From Korobacter sp963703075 (GTDB lineage Bacteria > Acidobacteriota > Terriglobia > Terriglobales > Acidobacteriaceae), in NCBI GenBank assembly GCA_963703075.1, contig OY969786.1, forward strand, positions 3,534,001 to 3,598,000: DNA of 64,000 nucleotides, read 5' to 3'. The translations under genes and the position numbers were made by a program. Positions 35,812 through 47,006 of the stretch are shown here, one piece after another. The notes below the pieces were generated by a model, which saw only the letters and a list, made by a program, of their open reading frames with translations, was not told where the DNA came from and made no database searches. Each line of letters opens with the position of its first letter. Position 1 is the stretch's first letter.

Positions 35812-36888
35812 ATGCCGATTACCATCGCAGTCGACGCCATGGGCTCCGACAAGGCCCCTTTCCCCGAGATTGAGGGGGCGCTTCAGGCTGCCCGGCACTA
35901 TGACGTCCGCGTCCTCCTGGTCGGCAAACAAGACACTCTTCGCGAACACCTGGGCGCCCACGCGCACGCCGGCAAGTTTCCGGTCGAAATCGTGCACGCC
36001 AGCGAAGTGATCAGCATGCACGACAAGGCCGCGCAGGCGGTCCGCAGCAAGCGCGATTCGTCGATGCGAGTGGGGCTTCGCCTGGTGCGCGAGGGCAAGG
36101 CGGAAGCCTTCGTCACCGCCGGCAATACTGGGGCGGCCATGGCAACCGCGAAAATGGTCCTCGGCACGCTGCCCGGGGTCGATCGCCCCGCGCTCGCAGC
36201 TGTCTTTCCCACGGAGAAGCGGACTGCTTCCATCCTGCTGGACGTGGGCGCGAATGTCGATTGCAAGCCGGAAAATCTGCAGCAGTTCGCCATCATGGGC
36301 GAGGTCTACTTTCGCACCATCTTCGCCGGGAAATTTTCGACCGCGCGCGCCCCGCGGGTCGGACTGCTTTCCATCGGCGAAGAAGAGACCAAAGGAAACG
36401 ATCTGACCCGCGAAGCTTTTAAGTTGATCAAGGGTCTCCCCATGAATTTCATCGGCAATGTGGAAGGCCGAGACCTTTTCAACGGCCGTGCGGATGTACT
36501 AGTTTGCGATGGGTTCGTCGGCAATGTCGCCCTCAAGATCAGCGAAGGGCTGGTTAAGACGGTGCGCGAGATGTTGAAAGAATCGCTGCAGCAGACGATC
36601 GCGCGGCAGGTCGGGTTCCTGCTCTCGCGACAAGCGTTCGTCGACTTCAAGAAGCGCCTCGACTACTCCGAGTACGGTGGCGCTCCGCTGCTCGGGCTCA
36701 AGGGCGTCGCCTTCATTGGACATGGGTCTTCGAACGCGAACGCTATCAAAAACGCGATTCGCGTCGCTGCGGAGTATGTGCAGCACAATGTAAACTCGGC
36801 GATCAGCCGCGAGATCTCCGCCGCCAGCGAAAAGCTAGCCAATCACCACCAAGAAGCATCCGCGGTTCGCGACGACGCAAGAGCCTGA
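35812..36888 (+). CDS. plsX: Phosphate acyltransferase PlsX
   Basis: Makes acyl-phosphate from acyl-ACP for phospholipid synthesis, a peripheral membrane enzyme. 358 residues: AVDAMGSDKAP at the N-terminus, FVTAGNTGAAMA, LDVGAN, GNVEGRDLF and FVGNVALKISEG, GAPLLGLKG. C-terminal ~25 residues are Ala-rich and beyond the family core. Usually follows rpmF and precedes fabH; here it is separated from rpmF and fabH is missing. Confidence 0.95.
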   Translation: MPITIAVDAMGSDKAPFPEIEGALQAARHYDVRVLLVGKQDTLREHLGAHAHAGKFPVEIVHASEVISMHDKAAQAVRSKRDSSMRVGLRLVREGKAEAFVTAGNTGAAMATAKMVLGTLPGVDRPALAAVFPTEKRTASILLDVGANVDCKPENLQQFAIMGEVYFRTIFAGKFSTARAPRVGLLSIGEEETKGNDLTREAFKLIKGLPMNFIGNVEGRDLFNGRADVLVCDGFVGNVALKISEGLVKTVREMLKESLQQTIARQVGFLLSRQAFVDFKKRLDYSEYGGAPLLGLKGVAFIGHGSSNANAIKNAIRVAAEYVQHNVNSAISREISAASEKLANHHQEASAVRDDARA

Positions 36889-37000
36889 GCGCAACGGCTC
36901 GATTCCGACGCTTGTTGCCACGGGTTACCCCGGATACCCATTCTGCAACTGGACGGCGCGCCTTTCCCACGTCGAATGGCTGAGCGATGAGCTGCTGATT

Positions 37001-37006
37001 TACAAT
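37001..37006 (+). promoter_or_regulatory. -10-like element immediately before pyrC
   Basis: TACAAT ends eight bases before the pyrC ATG; the matching -35 position reads GGCTGA, a poor match. Suggests a near-leaderless message. Confidence 0.35.
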
Positions 37007-37014
37007 CCTCCCGG

Positions 37015-38301
37015 ATGTCTTCTTCTCTCTTAATCCGTCGCGGGCATGTCATTGATCCTGCCAACAACATCGACCGTCCTATGGATCTCCTGCTCCGTGA
37101 GGGGCGGGTCGCCGCCGTGACTGAGCCCGGGGGCATCAAGCTCGAATATGACGAAGAGTTCGACGCTCACCATCTGATCGTGGCGCCCGGTCTCGTCGAC
37201 GCCCACGTTCATCTTCGGGAGCCGGGCCAGTCGCACAAGGAGACCATCGCCACCGGGAGTCGCGCCGCGGCCGCGGGGGGATTTACCAGCATTTGCGCGA
37301 TGCCAAATACCACCCCCGTGAATGACACACCCGAGATCACGGCGTGGATGCTCAACGCCGATCGGGGCGCGGTGATCAACGTTTTCCCTATTGCCGCGGC
37401 GACGATGGGGAGCGCCGGGGAAAAGTTGACCAACTTCCGCGACCTGCAGCGCGCCGGCGCGGTGGCCATCAGCGATGACGGACGCCCGATTCTTGACGAC
37501 AACCTCATGCGCGAAGCGCTACGCGCCGCTGCCCGCCTCGAACTTCCGATCGTGCAGCACGCCGAAGATCCACGCATGCATCCCGGCGGCAACATGAACA
37601 ATGGCGTGACGTCGCTGCGACTCGGCCTGCGCGGTATTCCCAACGCCAGCGAAGCCAGCATTGTGCAGCGCGACATTCGCCTCACCCGCGAGTCCCGGGC
37701 GCATCTCCACGTGGCCCACATTTCCGCAGCCGAGTCGATCGAACACGTCCGCCGCGCGAAGAAAGAAAACCTGCGCGTGACCGCCGAGGTGACTCCGCAT
37801 CACTTCACCCTGATCGATGAAAACGTTGGCCACTACGACACGAATTACAAAATGAACCCACCGCTACGCTCTGCCGCCGACCGCGATGAGATTGTTGCCG
37901 CACTCAAGGACGGGACCATCGACTGCATCGCCACCGACCATGCCCCGCACGCGTATCACGAAAAGGAGCAGGAATTCGACCGCGCCCCCTTCGGCATCAT
38001 CGGCCTCGAGACGGCGCTGCCCCTGGCCATCACTGTCCTGCAAAAGCATTTTGGGATGCCGCTGTTGCGCATCGTGCAACTTATGAGCACCAACCCGGCA
38101 CGTCTCTTCCAGCTCATGTATCGCGGAACCCTGGCCGTCGGCGCGCACGCTGACGTCCTCGTCTTCGATCCGGCGATGACCTGGAAATACGAAGCTTCCG
38201 CGGGCCATTCCAAATCGCAAAACAGCCCGTTTGATGGCTGGACGCTCACCGGCAAAGTCATCGCCACCATCGTCGGCGGCAAGCCCATCTATCTCGCTTG
38301 A
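37015..38301 (+). CDS. pyrC: Dihydroorotase (class I)
   Basis: Cyclises carbamoyl aspartate to dihydroorotate in pyrimidine synthesis. 428 residues with the zinc-binding DAHVHLREPGQ (about 62-72), PNTTP, QHAEDP, DHAPH (metal Asp) and a typical GTLAVGAHADVLVFD near the end. No neighbouring pyrB or carA, so the pathway genes lie elsewhere. Confidence 0.95.
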   Translation: MSSSLLIRRGHVIDPANNIDRPMDLLLREGRVAAVTEPGGIKLEYDEEFDAHHLIVAPGLVDAHVHLREPGQSHKETIATGSRAAAAGGFTSICAMPNTTPVNDTPEITAWMLNADRGAVINVFPIAAATMGSAGEKLTNFRDLQRAGAVAISDDGRPILDDNLMREALRAAARLELPIVQHAEDPRMHPGGNMNNGVTSLRLGLRGIPNASEASIVQRDIRLTRESRAHLHVAHISAAESIEHVRRAKKENLRVTAEVTPHHFTLIDENVGHYDTNYKMNPPLRSAADRDEIVAALKDGTIDCIATDHAPHAYHEKEQEFDRAPFGIIGLETALPLAITVLQKHFGMPLLRIVQLMSTNPARLFQLMYRGTLAVGAHADVLVFDPAMTWKYEASAGHSKSQNSPFDGWTLTGKVIATIVGGKPIYLA

Positions 38302-38396
38302 GCTCGCGACGGTTGCAACGGGTCTCGCCCCCCAGTGGAAAAAGAACCATGTCGGCTGGTACAGTAACTCCGAATTCCTGAAGGCGGTCTCTTCTC

Positions 38397-39563
38397 ATGG
38401 CAAGCGGCTCTGGTGTTCCCGTCGATCCAGCGCACGAACATTTTCCCTGTCCCGGCTGCTCGGCGGATATGAAGTTTGATCCCGCGGCGGGCATGATGAA
38501 GTGCCCGTTTTGCGGACGCACGGCTGCGGTTCCGACGAAGACCGAAGCTGCGCCGACTATCTCCGCGACAAATGCCAGCGTCGCTACGCCAGCGCCTGCC
38601 GGCCTGCGCTGCCATCCTTTGGAAGAGTTCCTGGCGAAGGCGCACGACGCGCATCTCACCGTTCTCTCGCCGCAGGCACTGGAAGTGCACTGCGCCGCCT
38701 GCGGCAGTTCAGTCAGCTTTCAACCGCCCGAAGTTGCCGGTACCTGTCCCTTTTGCGGATCGGCCATCGTCGCGCAGGCCAAAGCCGCCGATCCGCTCCT
38801 CGCACCTGACGGGGTGCTGCCCGCCAAGATCTCGAAGCAGCAAGCCCAAGGCGAGGTGAAGGATTGGTTGAGCTCGCGTTGGTTTGCCCCGAACGCGCTC
38901 AAGACCATGGCTCACCAGGAAGGCATCAACGGCGTGTACCTGCCGTTCTGGAGCTACGACGCCGAGACCGCCAGCAACTACACGGGCGAACGCGGCGAGC
39001 ACTATTACGAAACAGAGTCCTACACCGACGACAAGGGAAACCGTTGCACGCGCGAAGTCCAGCGCACCCGCTGGTACCCGGCGTCAGGGCACGTTGATGT
39101 ATCGTTTCACGACGTACTGATCGCCGCCTCGCGTTCCGTGCAGGAGCAGAAGCTCAACGCGCTGCAACCCTGGAGATTGGAAGCCCTGTGCGCCTACGAA
39201 CCCGGCTATCTCGCGGGCTTCAAGGCCCAGCGCTACCAGGTCGAACTGGCCGACGGATACACGGAGGCCAAGCAGGTGATGGCGTCCGAAATCAGCGAGG
39301 CAGCGCGACGCGATATCGGCGGAGACGAGCAGCGCGTTCTTTCCGTCAATACGAATTACGCGGATGTCGGCTTTCGCCATTTGCTGCTGCCCGTCTGGAT
39401 CGGCGCCTACCGCTTCCAGAACAAGGCCTACCAGGTGGTGGTGAATGCCTCGACCGGCCAGGTGCAGGGCGAACGTCCTTACAGCGCGATCAAGATCGCC
39501 CTGGCGGTGATCGCTATCATCATCGTGCTGATCATCTTCTCGATGCTCTCCGGCCATCACTGA
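38397..39563 (+). CDS. Zinc-ribbon membrane protein
   Basis: 388 residues. Two zinc ribbons: CPGCSADM...CPFCG (about 18-42) and CAACGSSVSF...CPFCG (about 100-122). A middle domain rich in aromatics (NGVYLPFWSYDAETASNYTG) and a C-terminal transmembrane helix (about 365-383). This domain plan is found in bacterial proteins often annotated as TFIIB-type or primosomal N'-like zinc ribbon; the true function is unknown. Soluble part faces the cytoplasm by the tail-anchor logic. Confidence 0.78.
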   Translation: MASGSGVPVDPAHEHFPCPGCSADMKFDPAAGMMKCPFCGRTAAVPTKTEAAPTISATNASVATPAPAGLRCHPLEEFLAKAHDAHLTVLSPQALEVHCAACGSSVSFQPPEVAGTCPFCGSAIVAQAKAADPLLAPDGVLPAKISKQQAQGEVKDWLSSRWFAPNALKTMAHQEGINGVYLPFWSYDAETASNYTGERGEHYYETESYTDDKGNRCTREVQRTRWYPASGHVDVSFHDVLIAASRSVQEQKLNALQPWRLEALCAYEPGYLAGFKAQRYQVELADGYTEAKQVMASEISEAARRDIGGDEQRVLSVNTNYADVGFRHLLLPVWIGAYRFQNKAYQVVVNASTGQVQGERPYSAIKIALAVIAIIIVLIIFSMLSGHH

Positions 39564-39580
39564 GGACATCGGCGGGAAGG

Positions 39581-40495
39581 TCAGTTCATCTTTCTTCCGT
39601 AGTCGCTGCCAATCGCAACTGCTTCAAAATAGCGGTACGCGATGAGCGAAATCCGGCTGATCGCTTCCGAGGCTGCATGTTCGTCGCGCGCATAGGTCGT
39701 CATCACGCTGATGACATAGGGCCGCTGCTTGAGGAACACGATGCCCGAATCGGTGCGCACGCCGTCGAGTTCACCAGGCTTGTTCGCGATGCGGGTGCCG
39801 TCCGGCAGCAATCTCGGAAGCGGGCTGTCTTTGGTAGTGCACATCAGGTTGAAAAAATCCTCGGTCATCTCCGGATTGAGCACCTTCTTGCGATAGATCG
39901 CCTCGAGCAGCGCCGACATCTCACGCGGCGTGGAAACGTTTTCGTTCCCTTTCTTGGCTGCCTCAATATCGATCATCTTGCGCCGCAGCCGCGTCTGGTG
40001 GAGACCGAACGAATCGAGCATCCGGTTGACGTTCTCCATGCCGACGCGGTCGATCAGTACATTGGTTGCGGCGTTATCGCTCACAGCGACCACGAAACCG
40101 GCGAGGTCGCGGTTGGTCACGCGGGTCACGCCGGGCGTGAGGTTCTGCATGACCGCGCTGTCTTCGACCAGATCTTCTTTGCGAAACGTGTAGAGATCGG
40201 TGAGCTTCGCCCCCGTTCCGCTCTGTGACTGCCGGTAGAGCTCGGCGAGCAGGGGAAGCTTGATCGAACTGGCGGTGGGGAAGATGTCGTCGCCGTTGAG
40301 CACGAACTCGCGGCCGTCGGACAGGTCGCGGATGACCACGCCCATCGCGCCGTCGAATCCGTTTTCGACGCGGGTCACTTCGCCCGTCATTTTTTGCCAG
40401 AGCAGGTCGCGGGTGTGCAGTGAAGACGGCGGCGTTGACACTTGCGCCCACGCTGCGCACGTCCCAAGGAGAACAAGAACGAAGGATCGAAACAT
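39581..40495 (-). CDS. Class A beta-lactamase-like serine hydrolase
   Basis: 304 residues with a signal peptide (MFRSFVLVLLGTCAAWAQ). Nucleophile Ser76 in SSIK (SxxK), SDN in VSDNAATN, an acidic loop with DIEAAKKGNENVSTP and KPGELDG in place of the KTG box. These give class A hydrolase fold, but KPG and the loop depart from true TEM/SHV enzymes, so beta-lactam hydrolysis is unproven. Start ATG 40495 follows the signal peptide; longer frame open to 40684 is not supported. Confidence 0.83.
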   Translation of the reverse strand: MFRSFVLVLLGTCAAWAQVSTPPSSLHTRDLLWQKMTGEVTRVENGFDGAMGVVIRDLSDGREFVLNGDDIFPTASSIKLPLLAELYRQSQSGTGAKLTDLYTFRKEDLVEDSAVMQNLTPGVTRVTNRDLAGFVVAVSDNAATNVLIDRVGMENVNRMLDSFGLHQTRLRRKMIDIEAAKKGNENVSTPREMSALLEAIYRKKVLNPEMTEDFFNLMCTTKDSPLPRLLPDGTRIANKPGELDGVRTDSGIVFLKQRPYVISVMTTYARDEHAASEAISRISLIAYRYFEAVAIGSDYGRKMN

Positions 40496-40525
40496 CCCGA
40501 GAGAATACACCGCCGCGGGCAGCGC

Positions 40526-40561
40526 ACAAAAATAACGCCCGCCCTCGGCGGCGGGGTTATC
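40526..40561 (-). terminator. Terminator after the arg operon
   Basis: On the minus strand an imperfect hairpin with ATAAC/GTTAT base and CCGCC/GGCGG core is followed by TTTTTG. It lies 20-55 bases past the stop of the GNAT gene and 30 bases before the beta-lactamase-like start. Confidence 0.7.
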
Positions 40562-40580
40562 GCCCTTCTGGCTGCTGCTT

Positions 40581-41100
40581 TCAGTGTGACTCGACGGGAG
40601 CCGGCGCGATCCGCACGATGTCCGAAGGACGGTAGCCCTTGGGAAGAAACGAGGCTTTGGGCAGCTCGCCACGATACATCGCAACCTCGTCGCACGCCTG
40701 GTTGCGCGGACATTTCATGCAATCTTTGTAGACCTTGTCCGGCAGGCGGTCGCGATCGGCTTCCCTGAATCCGAGGCTGCCGAAGAATTCCGGCACGCGT
40801 GTAAACAGGCAAACACAGGTTACATGCTGGTACTTGGCCTCTTCCATCAGCGCCTGCACGATTTCAACGCCCAGTTTGCGCCCGCGGAACTCGTCGAGCA
40901 CATTGATGGAGCGGATCTCGGCCAAGTGGATGCCGTACAAGTGCAGCGCGCCGCAGCCGACGATTTTGCCATCGATCTCAGCCACCACGAAGTCGCGAAT
41001 GTCGGCGCAGATTTCCGTGAAGGTGCGCGGAAGCAAGGTGCCGTCCGTGGTGTGCGCCTGGATCAGTTGATCGATCTGCTTCGCGTCGGGAAGGATTGCC

Positions 41101-41114
<14 letters not shown>
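40581..41114 (-). CDS. GNAT acetyltransferase, probable N-acetylglutamate synthase (ArgA-like)
   Basis: 177 residues of GNAT fold: acetyl-CoA loop RGRKLGVEIVQALM, LHLYGIHLAEIRSINVLDEF and FFGSLGFRE, like the short acetyltransferase that forms the second half of ArgH-A in some bacteria. The ATG overlaps the end of argH by 14 bases, so it is co-translated in the arginine operon. Expected reaction: acetyl-CoA + glutamate to N-acetylglutamate. It has two cysteine pairs (CMKCPRNQAC) near the C-terminus, unusual for plain GNAT. Assignment by context. Confidence 0.82.
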
Positions 41115-42491
<1,377 letters not shown>

Positions 42492-42495
<4 letters not shown>

Positions 42496-43697
42496 TTCGA
42501 CACCTCGGCATGAATCAGCGCCCGCGACCGCGCAGGCAAACCCAGGATGCGGATGAATCCCTCAGCATCCTTTTGATCGTAGCCAGCACCCATGGTGAAG
42601 CTGGCAATGTCTGGACGATAGAGCGAAGTCGGCGAGGTGCGGCCCGCGACGGCGATGTTGCCCTTGTAGAGCGCGAGTTTGACGGTACCGGTCACGTTCG
42701 CCTGGGTGCTTGCGACGAACGCATCCAGAGCCTCGCGCAGGGGGGTAAACCACAACCCAAAGTAGACGATCTCGGCCCACTTCAACGCGACTTCCTGCTT
42801 GTAATGCAGCAGGTCGCGATCGAGACAAAGAGCCTCGAGCTCGCGCTGGGCTGCCAGCAGCAGCGTTCCGCCCGGCGTCTCATAACAGCCGCGCGACTTG
42901 ATGCCGACGAAGCGGTTTTCCACGAGATCGATACGGCCAATTGCATTGCGCGCGCCGATATCGTTCAACAACTCGATGAGCGCGAGCGGCTCAAGCTTCA
43001 TCCCGTTGATCGCAACGGGTGTACCACCCTCGATGCCGATCTCTACCTGTTCTTCACGGTCAGGCGCTTCCTGCGGAGATTTCGTCCAAGTCCACGTTGA
43101 GTCGAACGGGGCGTTGTTGGGATCTTCCAGTTCGCCGCCTTCGTGGCTCACGTGCAGCAGGTTGCGGTCGCGGCTATGGATCTTGGTGCGGCTTTGCGCG
43201 ACTTCGATCCCGTGCGCCTCGGCGTAGTCGAGACAATCCTCGCGCGACTTCAAGGTCCACTCGCGCCATGGGGCGATGATCTTCAGCTCCGGCGCGAGGG
43301 CCTGGTAGGCGTGCTCGAAGCGAACCTGGTCGTTTCCTTTGCCGGTGCAGCCGTGCGCTACAGCGGTCGCGCCTTCGGCGAGCGCGACTTCGACTTGCGC
43401 CTTGGCGATGACGGGGCGGGCAAGCGAAGTTCCCAGCAGGTACTTGTGCTCATAGACCGCACCGGTGCGAATGGCCGGGTAGACATACTCGGTCAGGAAT
43501 TCTTCCCGCAGGTCTTTCACGATCACCTTACTGGCGCCGGTTTTGTAGGCCTTCGCGACCACGGCGTCGATGTCGTCGCCCTGACCGACGTCGCCGACCA
43601 TGGCGATCACGTCGCAGCTGTAGTTCTCCTTCAACCACGGAATGATGATCGAGGTATCAAGTCCGCCAGAATAAGCAAGTACGATTTTTTCACGCAT
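42492..43697 (-). CDS. argG: Argininosuccinate synthase
   Basis: Joins citrulline and aspartate with ATP. 401 residues; P-loop AYSGGLDTSI near the N-terminus, GCTGKGNDQVRFE in the middle. The ATG at 43697 overlaps the argF end by eight bases; the end overlaps argH by four. Confidence 0.97.
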
Positions 43698-44703
43698 GAA
43701 CACTCCTTACGGGGAACCGGTTTGTTCCTCCGAGCAACATTAATAAAATGGCTTTCTGCGCATGCAGCCGATTCTCGGCCTGGTCGAAGACGACAGAGTT
43801 TTGCGAGTCGATGACGTCCGCCGAGACTTCTTCGCCACGGTGCGCCGGAAGACAGTGCATGAAGATCGCATCCTTCGCGGCATGCGACATCAGATCCGCG
43901 TTCACCTGGTACCGAAGGAACTCGAGCCGGCGCTGCGCGGCCTCGGATTCTTTGCCCATGCTCGCCCATACGTCGGTGTAGACAGCATTTGCATCCTCCA
44001 CCGCAGCCACCGGATCGGAGGTCCATTCCACCCGGCTGCCGTTGCGCTTAGCGATTTTCTGCGCGGCCTTCATGACCGCGGCGCTGGGCTTATGGTTCTC
44101 CGGCGAGCCGACAGTGATATTCGCGCCGACGCTCGCTGCCGCCAGCAGGAGCGAGTGAGCGACGTTATTCCCATCACCCACGAACGCGATCTTCACACCA
44201 TCGAACGATCCGAAACGCTCCTTCACCGTCAGCACATCGGCCAATGCCTGGCATGGATGCTCGTGATCGCTGAGAGCATTGATCACCGGGATCGACGCAT
44301 GCTCGGCCATCACCGCGCTGGTCTCATGCGAGAAGGTGCGCAGCACAATGCCATCGACCCAGCGTTCCAGGTTATGCGCCATGTCGCTGAGTGGCTCGCG
44401 GGCACCGAGCGGCGAACCGGTCTGGTCCACGAAGAACGAGACCCCGCCTAGCGAGCAGATACCCGACTCGAACGTCAGGCGCGTGCGCAGCGAGGGCTTC
44501 TCGAAGAACAGCACAAGTTGTTTCCCGGCGAGCGCGCTACGGAAATCACCGGGCTCCGCCTTCATCTCCGAGGCGAGATCCAGCGCGAACGCGATCTCCT
44601 CCGGCATGAAATCAGTAATGGAAACCAGATCCCGGCCCGTTCCCTTCTTGACCGGCACTACGCGGTTCCCCGCAATTCTCGGCAGAGTTGCTGTCGTCAT
44701 CAT
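43690..44703 (-). CDS. argF: Ornithine carbamoyltransferase
   Basis: Forms citrulline from ornithine and carbamoyl phosphate. 337 residues; carbamoyl-phosphate loop FFEKPSLRTRLTFE, RTFSHET and the HCLPAHRGEEV signature near the C-terminus. Start at 44703 has AAGGAGA five bases upstream; 44700 is alternative. No sign of the acetylornithine-specific variant was evident, but substrate choice is inferred. Confidence 0.94.
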   Translation of the reverse strand: MMTTATLPRIAGNRVVPVKKGTGRDLVSITDFMPEEIAFALDLASEMKAEPGDFRSALAGKQLVLFFEKPSLRTRLTFESGICSLGGVSFFVDQTGSPLGAREPLSDMAHNLERWVDGIVLRTFSHETSAVMAEHASIPVINALSDHEHPCQALADVLTVKERFGSFDGVKIAFVGDGNNVAHSLLLAAASVGANITVGSPENHKPSAAVMKAAQKIAKRNGSRVEWTSDPVAAVEDANAVYTDVWASMGKESEAAQRRLEFLRYQVNADLMSHAAKDAIFMHCLPAHRGEEVSADVIDSQNSVVFDQAENRLHAQKAILLMLLGGTNRFPVRSVHA

Positions 44704-44731
44704 CCAGTTCTCCTTGAATCTCTGGCCTTGG

Positions 44732-45517
44732 TTAAGCATGTGCCACCAATTCCGTGCCGCACTCCAGCGGTGCATCGAACATGTTCCTTAAAGCGTTGAC
44801 CCGCGTGGCCTGCAGGATGCGAACGCTGCCCACGCCAGCGAGGAGAGCCTGCTTGCAGGCGTCCAACTTCGGCACCATGCCACCGCTCACCGCTCCAGTA
44901 GCGTGCAAGCGATCGATCTCTTGCAGGTCCAGGCGGCTCAACACCTGGCCGCTTGCGTCCTTTACCCCGGCGACGTCCGTGAGGAAAATCAGGGCATCGG
45001 CGGCGCACGCGCTCGCAATCATCGACGCCATCTCGTCGGCGTTTACGTTGTAGAAGTCGCCGTCCAATCCCTGCGCGAGACTCGCAAGCACCGGCACAGC
45101 GCCGTTGTCCCAGAACAAATCGATCCAGTTCCGATCGACCGCGACGATCTCGCCCACGTATCCGAGGTCCTGCTCGCTGACCTTCTTGCGCCCAATGCAC
45201 AGCCGTAGATCGCTTCCGCACATCCCGGCAGCCGACCGGCCGTGGGCGTTGATGGCGGCCGCCAGCTGTTTGTTCAGCAATCCGCCCAAAACCATCACGG
45301 CAACGTCACGGGTCTTCGCATCGGTTACCCGTAAGCCGTTCACGAACTTCGGTTCGATGCCAAGCTCCTTCAGCGTTCGGCTCAGAGCAGCACCACCACC
45401 GTGGACCACGAGCACCCGGTGGCCCTGTTTCGCGAGCGCGGCCACCGTGGCAGAAAATTGGGTGACGAGTTCTTCGTTCTCCAGGGCGGCACCGCCAATT
45501 TTGAGGACCAGCTTCAT
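44732..45517 (-). CDS. argB: Acetylglutamate kinase
   Basis: Phosphorylates N-acetylglutamate. 261 residues; LKIGGAALE, VVHGGGAALS, NGLRVTD, NVNADEMAS and GGMVPKL. Length matches the dimeric, arginine-insensitive type (no N-terminal helix). ATGA overlap with argC. Confidence 0.96.
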   Translation of the reverse strand: MKLVLKIGGAALENEELVTQFSATVAALAKQGHRVLVVHGGGAALSRTLKELGIEPKFVNGLRVTDAKTRDVAVMVLGGLLNKQLAAAINAHGRSAAGMCGSDLRLCIGRKKVSEQDLGYVGEIVAVDRNWIDLFWDNGAVPVLASLAQGLDGDFYNVNADEMASMIASACAADALIFLTDVAGVKDASGQVLSRLDLQEIDRLHATGAVSGGMVPKLDACKQALLAGVGSVRILQATRVNALRNMFDAPLECGTELVAHA

Positions 45518-46563
45518 TGCAGCCCCTCGCGTTCGTCCCAACCGAACATCACATTCATGTTTTGCATCGCCTGCCCGGCGGCGCCCTTCACCAGGTTGTC
45601 GAGGCACGAGACGATGACCGCCCGCGACTGATCAGGTGCAACCTGGAAACCGATGTCGCAGTAATTCGTGTAGAGCGAATACTTGATCTGCGGGAGCCGC
45701 GATGCCCCGAAGACCCGCACCCACGGCTTGCCGGCAAAGAATGCCTTCATGCTGCTTTCAAGTTCCGCCGCGGCTCCGCTCTTCGGCCGCACGTAAATGG
45801 TCGAAAGGATACCGCGCGGAATCGGCAGCAGATGGGGCGTGAACTGCAATTGTTCCGGCCGCAATCCCAACTGCTCGAGCATCTCGCCGGTGTGGCGATG
45901 TCCGAAGACGCTGTAGGCCGAGAGGTTGTCAGCGGCTTCCACGAAGTGCGTGGTTGCCGTCGGCTGCTTGCCGGCGCCGGAAACTCCCGACTTCGCATCG
46001 CAAATCACGCCGTACTCAAGATCGAGCAATCCATCGTGGCTCCAGGCGGCCAGCGCGAGAATGATGGAGGTCGCATAACATCCCGGATTCGCGACCATTT
46101 GCGCGGAAGCGATTTCACTTTTGTGCAACTCGGGGCTTCCGTACACCGCCTGCGCGTCGAGTTGTGCAGCCTTCTCGGAATTGCTATCCGCGAAGTTGTA
46201 AACCGCGCGGTTGGTTGACTCTTTCAATCGCCAGGCGCCGCTCAGGTCGATCACGCGATAGCCGCGATCAATGGCTTCGACCGCCCAGGCCCGCGAAACC
46301 TCGTGCGGCGTGCATAGGAACAGGAGGTCCACGCCTTTTTCCTGGAGCGCCTCCCACGAGAATGCGTCCATCAGCAATTGCCCGAATCCGTTTCCCGAGA
46401 GTTGGGGATAAAAATCGGCGAGATCTGCGGATTGGCCCGGTTCCGGTTTGTGGCGGAACAGAACAGGCTTCTTGACGCAGGGATGCACAAGCAGCCGGCG
46501 GGTCAATTCAAAGCCAGAATACCCAGTGGCGCCGATGACGGCGGGCTGAACGGCAGCTTTCAT
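45514..46563 (-). CDS. argC: N-acetyl-gamma-glutamyl-phosphate reductase
   Basis: NADPH-dependent reduction of N-acetylglutamyl phosphate. 349 residues; GATGYSGFELTRRL nucleotide loop, LCTPHEVS, active-site Cys in NPGCYAT, HRHTGEM. Start ATG shares bases with the argR stop (TAATG) and its end overlaps argB. Confidence 0.96.
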   Translation of the reverse strand: MKAAVQPAVIGATGYSGFELTRRLLVHPCVKKPVLFRHKPEPGQSADLADFYPQLSGNGFGQLLMDAFSWEALQEKGVDLLFLCTPHEVSRAWAVEAIDRGYRVIDLSGAWRLKESTNRAVYNFADSNSEKAAQLDAQAVYGSPELHKSEIASAQMVANPGCYATSIILALAAWSHDGLLDLEYGVICDAKSGVSGAGKQPTATTHFVEAADNLSAYSVFGHRHTGEMLEQLGLRPEQLQFTPHLLPIPRGILSTIYVRPKSGAAAELESSMKAFFAGKPWVRVFGASRLPQIKYSLYTNYCDIGFQVAPDQSRAVIVSCLDNLVKGAAGQAMQNMNVMFGWDEREGLQ

Positions 46564-47006
46564 TACGCAAGCAGCTCCTTGATACGCGCGAGAAGCTTCT
46601 CTGCGTGTTTGTTGTCCGGGCTCACGACGAACACGGTGTCGTCTCCCCCGACCGTGCCAACAACTTCCGGCCAGCCCTCGGCATCGAGCGCAGCCGCGAC
46701 CGGCTGGGCGCTTCCGGCACTGGTTTTCACCACCACGATGTTCTGCGCGGTTTTTACTTCGTAGACGAATTCATGGATCAGGCGCTCGATGGAGGGGAGC
46801 CACGCGTTGGCGGAGCCTTCGTCGGCGGGAAACTGGTACCCCTCCGCAGTCTTCACCAGTCCGAGTTCGTGGATGTCGCGGGAGAGGGTGGCCTGGGTCA
46901 CACGGTGTCCGCGTTTGAACAGCACCCGGCGCAACTCATCCTGGTTTGAAACCGAATGAGTTTCGAGTGCGTCGCGAATCGCGGCATGCCGTGCAAGCTT
47001 GGACAT
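46563..47006 (-). CDS. argR: Arginine repressor ArgR
   Basis: 147 residues, first gene of the arginine operon. N-terminal winged helix (RHAAIRDALETHSVSNQDEL; TQATLSRDIHELGLVK) and C-terminal arginine-binding hexamer domain (GTVGGDDTVFVVSPD). Expected to repress this operon and itself when arginine is plentiful. Confidence 0.95.
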   Translation of the reverse strand: MSKLARHAAIRDALETHSVSNQDELRRVLFKRGHRVTQATLSRDIHELGLVKTAEGYQFPADEGSANAWLPSIERLIHEFVYEVKTAQNIVVVKTSAGSAQPVAAALDAEGWPEVVGTVGGDDTVFVVSPDNKHAEKLLARIKELLA

